Origin: CAZAYB01 sp964489215
Lineage (GTDB): Bacteria; Planctomycetota; Phycisphaerae; Sedimentisphaerales; Anaerohalosphaeraceae
Direction: 5' to 3'
Assembly: GCA_964489215.1 (NCBI GenBank)
Contig: CAZAYB010000107.1
Coordinates: 1-10,728, forward strand
DNA length: 10,728 bases
The notes under the pieces were generated by a model. It saw nothing but the letters and a program-made list of their open reading frames with translations. It was not told the DNA's origin and searched no databases. The translations under genes and the position numbers were made by a program. Shown here piece by piece: positions 7,174 to 10,728 of the stretch (the stretch's first letter is position 1; each line of letters starts with the position of its first letter).

Positions 7174-8772
7174 TTATCCGTTTATTATTTCCATCGCCTG
7201 TTCCCTGTAAGCGTCCATTACATACGGGATTTTTGAAACTTCAGCAGCTTCCGGAGTCAGAGCGAACAGGTCGTCACGCGAAATAGTTGAAATATTGAAA
7301 TTTCTCGAACCAGCCATCAACTGCTGTAAACCTACCTTAAGTTTATCAGCAAACGAGAAAATGCCCAAAGCTCCCAGCGGCATGTCTTTGACTTCTTCTT
7401 TCCCAAACATCTCTACCATTTTTTCATAGCAGAGGAATATTTCCTCTACCTTTGAACCATACTGAGAAATGGTTTTAGGCAAGGCATTTGCGCCTTCCCT
7501 GATCCAGAGCGATATATTCTTGCCTACCATGCCGGGTATCATAAGAGCCCTTCCCATACACACTGCCTTAGTGTATGGAGCTCCCATAGCAAGAACCTTG
7601 AAAATATGATCTTCAGTACTGAAACCGCCTGCAATAGCGATATCGGGTACAAATTCACCTTTCTTTTTCAAAATATCACAAAGCTCGTTAGCCATTGCCT
7701 GTAAGTAAAAAGTCGGTACGCCCCATTCTTCCATCATTCTCCACGGGCTCATTCCAGTACCTCCGGGGGCACCATCTATGGTTAAAAGGTCAAGCTTAGC
7801 CTGTGATGCCCATTTAATTGCCATTGCCAATTCCCTCATAGCATAGGCACCTGTTTTGAGAGTAACCCTTTTAGCGCCAAGACCTCTTAATCTTTGCACT
7901 TCTTTCATAAAATCTTCCTGATCAATGAAGCCCAATCTTGAATGTCTCTCAAAATGCTTTAGTGAATGGTCCTTAAACGCGGCCTGATTGACAGGATCAG
8001 AAGGGTCAGGTGTAACAAGATAACCTCTTTTTTGGAGCTGCAAAGCCCTTTCCAGCTCGTCTACCTGTATTTCGCCGCCAATACATTTGGCACCCTGTCC
8101 CCATTTAAGCTCTATGCTTTCGATACCCAGCGACCCTGTAACATATTCTGCAACCCCCAGCCTTGTATCTTCGACATTAAGCTGGACAATCATATCGCCA
8201 TAACCCTGATGCCATTTTCGATACTGCTGAACCCTTTTTTCCATATCAGGTGACTTTTTTACTTTACCATCACTGTTAAGCTCCAGCTGGGGGTCAATTC
8301 CGCAAACGTTTTCTCCACAGACAAGGGTTATTCCGGAAACAGCTGCTCCTGCGGCAAAATGCTCCCAGTTTTTGCGAGCAATTTCCGTAGAGCCAAGTGC
8401 ACCGGTAAATACCGGCAATTTCATTTTTACTTTGTTAGCTGTCCCATATTGGGTTTCCGTATCGACCACAGGAAATAATGTATTATCAGCATTACCCTTT
8501 GAATCTCCTTTTAACCCCTTTGCGCCAAACGCATATCCAGCTATATTTAAATGGGAATAATCAATTGGATAATCCTTGTCTCCGCCAGCTGTCAAGGTTC
8601 CGAAAGGACCTGGGTATATAACTTCCCTGCCCCTGAAAGTTGACTTGAATATCTCACAATTCCCTCTACAGCCATCAATACACCTTGTACATATACCCGA
8701 CACCGGCGATACATTTCTTGAACGATTAGTTGTTTGGGTTACTTCATTTGCGTTTGGTCTTTGAAGATTCAT
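7174..8772 (-). CDS. FMN-binding glutamate synthase family protein with N-terminal cysteine cluster
   Basis: The 532 residues resemble the FMN domain of the glutamate synthase large subunit (Pfam Glu_synthase), without the amidotransferase and C-terminal domains of GltB (about 1,500 aa). The N-terminus has C28-x2-C31-x3-C35-x3-C39, plausibly an Fe-S site, then YPGPFGTLTAGGDKDYP. The barrel carries LPVFTGALGSTEIA, ELKWGQGAK, LKTGAY, TIDGAPGGTGMSP (D333) and DIAIAGGFSTEDHI, fitting FMN binding. The cysteine cluster that holds the 3Fe-4S centre in canonical GltB is missing; the equivalent stretch reads AVCMGRALMIPGMVG, with only C405. Such stand-alone proteins occur in many anaerobes and their true reaction is often unproven, so the glutamate synthase name is by family only. 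The ATG has a good ribosome site (GAAAGGA, 5-base spacing). No GltD-like partner is in the window. Confidence 0.9.
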   Translation of the reverse strand: MNLQRPNANEVTQTTNRSRNVSPVSGICTRCIDGCRGNCEIFKSTFRGREVIYPGPFGTLTAGGDKDYPIDYSHLNIAGYAFGAKGLKGDSKGNADNTLFPVVDTETQYGTANKVKMKLPVFTGALGSTEIARKNWEHFAAGAAVSGITLVCGENVCGIDPQLELNSDGKVKKSPDMEKRVQQYRKWHQGYGDMIVQLNVEDTRLGVAEYVTGSLGIESIELKWGQGAKCIGGEIQVDELERALQLQKRGYLVTPDPSDPVNQAAFKDHSLKHFERHSRLGFIDQEDFMKEVQRLRGLGAKRVTLKTGAYAMRELAMAIKWASQAKLDLLTIDGAPGGTGMSPWRMMEEWGVPTFYLQAMANELCDILKKKGEFVPDIAIAGGFSTEDHIFKVLAMGAPYTKAVCMGRALMIPGMVGKNISLWIREGANALPKTISQYGSKVEEIFLCYEKMVEMFGKEEVKDMPLGALGIFSFADKLKVGLQQLMAGSRNFNISTISRDDLFALTPEAAEVSKIPYVMDAYREQAMEIING

Positions 8773-9036
8773 AATTATCCTTTCTTTTTCCGGTTCTGTT
8801 TTTCCGTTTAAAAATACAAAGCACTTTGAAATTAAATATTGTTAAATGAAACAGGGAATAAAACCGGATGATCAGTAATTAAAATCCTTGACAGCTAAGC
8901 AAAAAGGGGGCAATTATCTGCGCAAAAACGATGTTTTTCGACATTTACCGAACTTTTGATAAACGCAGACTATCCTTTGTACCTAAGAGAACCTGATTTT
9001 ATTCGCTGCTTCCATTATCTGACAGAAATCAAAAAG
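8773..9036. other. Intergenic leader region between tRNA-His and the glutamate-synthase-family gene
   Basis: This stretch of 264 bp holds no gene that I can support. It contains the ribosome site of the gene to its left and two direct copies of TTTTTCCG (8785-8792 and 8799-8806). It also has a distant inverted pair CCGGTT/AACCGG (8790-8795 and 8862-8867). A small AT-rich inverted repeat AAAAAC-GAT-GTTTTT lies at 8924-8938. A 21-codon minus-strand reading frame (8879-8944) is noted among the findings. I could not identify a convincing promoter for the downstream gene or a riboswitch family. Confidence 0.5.
8778..8784 (-). promoter_or_regulatory. Shine-Dalgarno site of the glutamate-synthase-family gene
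   Basis: The minus strand reads GAAAGGA, then 5 bases, then the ATG at 8772. This is a near-ideal ribosome site and fixes the start. It contrasts with the plus-strand genes of the window, which show none. Confidence 0.7.
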
Positions 9037-9111
9037 GGTGGAAAACGGGACTCGAACCCGCGACCCCCAGAACCACAATCTGGTGCTCTTGCCGACTGAG
9101 CTATTTCCACC
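9037..9111 (-). tRNA. tRNA-His, anticodon GTG
   Basis: The minus strand folds into a full cloverleaf. The acceptor GTGGAAA pairs with TTTCCAC, the D arm is GCTC/GAGC, the anticodon stem is CCAGA/TCTGG around loop TTGTGGT (anticodon GTG), and the T arm GCGGG/CCCGT encloses TTCGAGT. Histidine identity is confirmed by an encoded extra G at position -1 (9111) opposite discriminator C73 (9037). The 3' CCA is not encoded: the bases after C73 read CTTTTT, so a CCA-adding enzyme is required. The T-run directly after the tRNA may help release the transcript. Confidence 0.97.
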
Positions 9112-9128
9112 GCAAATACGAAACGAGG

Positions 9129-9157
9129 ATTTTACACTAAAAAAAACAGAATGTCAA
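9129..9157 (-). promoter_or_regulatory. Sigma-70-type promoter of tRNA-His
   Basis: On the minus strand a perfect TTGACA (9152-9157) is followed by a 17-bp spacer and TAAAAT (9129-9134, five of six to consensus). Initiation is predicted near 9122, giving a leader of roughly 10 bases before the tRNA. This is the strongest promoter in the window and makes the tRNA an independent unit from the upstream symporter gene. Confidence 0.8.
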
Positions 9158-9248
9158 CAGCAAGTAAGTGTGAGGCTGAACTTTTTCCAGACTTTGGCGA
9201 CCCAAAAGTTTCAAAAGACGAAAAAGTGCAATTATCCGCTGATTTATA

Positions 9249-10634
9249 TTATTTTCTCCTGGCCCTGACAGTTAAAAAGACCATAAAAAACCAAAATATC
9301 ATAACCGCACACACCACAAGGAACATTCTTGCTGGTCCATAAGCGGCTATAAGCGGTATTGCCATAGCGGTCCACAGCCCTCCGCCCATAACAGGCTCGT
9401 GCATGAGCTGTTTGGTGGCAAATGCATCTGCAGCTGGTGATTCGTAATCCGGATCGACTACTCTAAGCAGAAGAAGGCCAGTAGCTGTTACCCCCATCGA
9501 TTGGCCCATTTCAGCTATTGAGCGTTCAAACCAGGCATCCTTAAAAACTTTTCGAGCAATAAATACCACACAAAAAACATTCCATGATATTCCCGCCAAA
9601 GCCAACAAAATCAAAGGCACAAAACCAGATTTTATGACAGTAAGATTTATTGTAGCAATGGCTGCTACTACCAAAAAATCCAGACTGGTGTTTTGAATCC
9701 TCCGTATAAGCCCTATATCTACAAGCTTGTAGCGATCGTATCTTTCCTCAAGGTATTGAATCACGAGTCCGCCGAGCATACATAAAGGAAAAAGCGGAAA
9801 ACTTGAAAGCAGTTTGTGTTTTGCAATATATGGAACTGCCCTTTCTACCTCGATTAATGCCTGTTTTGCGATTATACCCAGTCCTATTGCCAGTCCAACA
9901 ACGACGATATGAAGGGACAGGGACTCAATCGCATCGCTTTTAACCGTCAGCTTTCCAGCGCTTGGTCTTTTGCCAATTTCGATTATACCTATTGTGTCAT
10001 CTTCGGGAACATCAGCAACATTAATTTTTTTATGGGTGTAGTTGCGTCTGGCTGCCCAGTTAACCAGTATCATACCAAAAATTATTGCTGATATTATCCC
10101 GATTGTAGCGCTTGCCAGGGCAAAATCTGAACCTGCCTCCCATCCGAGATTATCAAAAGCAGGTTTCATCCCGGCTGCAGTGCCGTGTCCGCCCTCAAAA
10201 CCGACCGGTAAAATGCCGGCAAACATACCCGGCAACTCAGGAAAAAGGTATCTTATAAGAACAAGAAACAGGCCTATTCCCACAAAATACTGCCCCCATG
10301 CAACTATCTGGCCGTAACATAACTGAAGACCTGCTCGCCGATAAAGCGTGGAAAACTTCGGTAATGAAACTCCAAGAAACAGACAGGCGAAAACGATGTT
10401 AATGAGCATTGAAGGGAGTTTTTTCCATGGCTCAGACCAGACGGTCATATAGCCATTCAGGGTATTGATAAAGCCGTCGCCGGGGTCTATGCCCTTTAAC
10501 AGCTGGATAAATAATAAAGCTGCCAAGCCCCCTATCACACAGCCAGGCAGATACAGCGTTCGCAAAAGCCGAATTTTCATCCTCAGAACATGACCTATAC
10601 CCAGAAAGACACAAAGCAGAACAAATGAGAACAT
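9249..10634 (-). CDS. gltS: Sodium/glutamate symporter, GltS (ESS) family
   Basis: This is a predicted inner-membrane secondary transporter that imports glutamate with sodium. The 461 residues (E. coli GltS 401) are almost entirely hydrophobic helices in two halves. The family hallmark GFEGGHGTAAGM (E147, GGHGTA 148-153) lies in the first half. The second half carries GQSMGVTATGLLLLRVVDP in the repeat-equivalent place, followed by LMHEPVMGGGLWTA. A hydrophilic loop at about 200-230 separates the halves. The protein starts almost directly with a membrane helix, and the ATG has GGAG 8 bases upstream, supporting this start. It lies upstream of tRNA-His and the glutamate-synthase-family gene on the same strand. 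Glutamate as substrate rests on family membership; related anions are possible. Confidence 0.88.
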   Translation of the reverse strand: MFSFVLLCVFLGIGHVLRMKIRLLRTLYLPGCVIGGLAALLFIQLLKGIDPGDGFINTLNGYMTVWSEPWKKLPSMLINIVFACLFLGVSLPKFSTLYRRAGLQLCYGQIVAWGQYFVGIGLFLVLIRYLFPELPGMFAGILPVGFEGGHGTAAGMKPAFDNLGWEAGSDFALASATIGIISAIIFGMILVNWAARRNYTHKKINVADVPEDDTIGIIEIGKRPSAGKLTVKSDAIESLSLHIVVVGLAIGLGIIAKQALIEVERAVPYIAKHKLLSSFPLFPLCMLGGLVIQYLEERYDRYKLVDIGLIRRIQNTSLDFLVVAAIATINLTVIKSGFVPLILLALAGISWNVFCVVFIARKVFKDAWFERSIAEMGQSMGVTATGLLLLRVVDPDYESPAADAFATKQLMHEPVMGGGLWTAMAIPLIAAYGPARMFLVVCAVMIFWFFMVFLTVRARRK

Positions 10635-10642
10635 TTTACAGA

Positions 10643-10646
10643 CTCC
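10643..10646 (-). promoter_or_regulatory. Shine-Dalgarno site of the gltS-family gene
   Basis: GGAG on the minus strand sits 8 bases before the ATG at 10634, a normal spacing, and supports the chosen start. Confidence 0.55.
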
Positions 10647-10673
10647 GTAACAGAACCTTAAACTATGTACCTC

Positions 10674-10685
10674 AGGGGAGCCCCT
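10674..10685. repeat. Short GC-rich inverted repeat upstream of the gltS-family gene
   Basis: AGGGG-AG-CCCCT is a perfect 5-bp inverted repeat with a 2-base centre, about 40 bp before the start codon. On the minus strand it falls between a weak TTTCCA (-35-like) and CATAGT (-10-like), so an operator is conceivable. The 2-base centre suits a protein-binding palindrome better than an RNA hairpin. No regulator is identified. Confidence 0.3.
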
Positions 10686-10728
10686 TGGAAACGATTATCA
10701 GAGCCTTCCTGAAAATCAAACAAAAAAA

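Noticed and set aside
8888..8917. TTGACA with AATTAT 18 bp later on the plus strand
   Set aside because: The -10 is poor (four of six) and no plus-strand gene or plausible RNA lies downstream; the tRNA and symporter are on the other strand.
9191..9209. Hairpin ACTTTGG/CCAAAAGT after the gltS stop, considered as a terminator
   Set aside because: The stem has a bulge and there is no T-run on either strand after it.
9038..9342. Two plus-strand open frames across tRNA-His and the gltS end
   Set aside because: One starts inside the tRNA and both run into the antisense of the symporter; no ribosome site or family resemblance.
1..10728. CRISPR arrays, insertion sequences, phage genes, toxin-antitoxin or defence modules
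   Set aside because: No spaced repeats, transposase or integrase motifs, or defence-type domains were seen; all long frames are accounted for by housekeeping families.

Overview
The window carries ordinary chromosomal genes of an AT-leaning Gram-negative-type bacterium. Protein features point tentatively to the Planctomycetota / PVC group, perhaps a Phycisphaerae-like anaerobe. The hints are a divergent MurG acceptor motif, a degenerate MnmE G-domain, a small sensorless HSIKN-type histidine kinase, and an anaerobe-type FMN glutamate-synthase-like protein. This placement is inference from sequence feel, not from a search.

Layout: positions 1-4388 form a plus-strand run. It starts with the 3' end of an unidentified gene, followed by yidC (membrane protein insertase), mnmE (tRNA wobble-uridine modification GTPase) and a 241-residue histidine kinase. 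The yidC-mnmE pairing is the familiar origin-proximal arrangement, but rnpA and jag are not where they are usually found. Positions 4396-7057 hold, on the minus strand, ftsW then murG (7 bp apart), a fragment of the division and cell-wall (dcw) cluster. FtsW polymerises glycan strands from lipid II and MurG makes lipid II. The kinase and murG genes converge with a 7-bp gap.

Positions 7174-10634 hold three more minus-strand genes: a GltS-type sodium/glutamate symporter, tRNA-His(GTG) with its own near-consensus sigma-70 promoter, and a stand-alone FMN-binding glutamate-synthase-family protein with an N-terminal four-cysteine cluster. The symporter and the synthase-like protein may share glutamate metabolism, but the tRNA unit between them argues against one simple operon.

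I found no mobile element, CRISPR array, phage gene or obvious new multi-gene system. The points worth a second look are substitutions in conserved motifs (MnmE, MurG, the glutamate-synthase-like protein), the sensorless kinase, and signs that plus-strand genes lack Shine-Dalgarno sites while three minus-strand genes have them.
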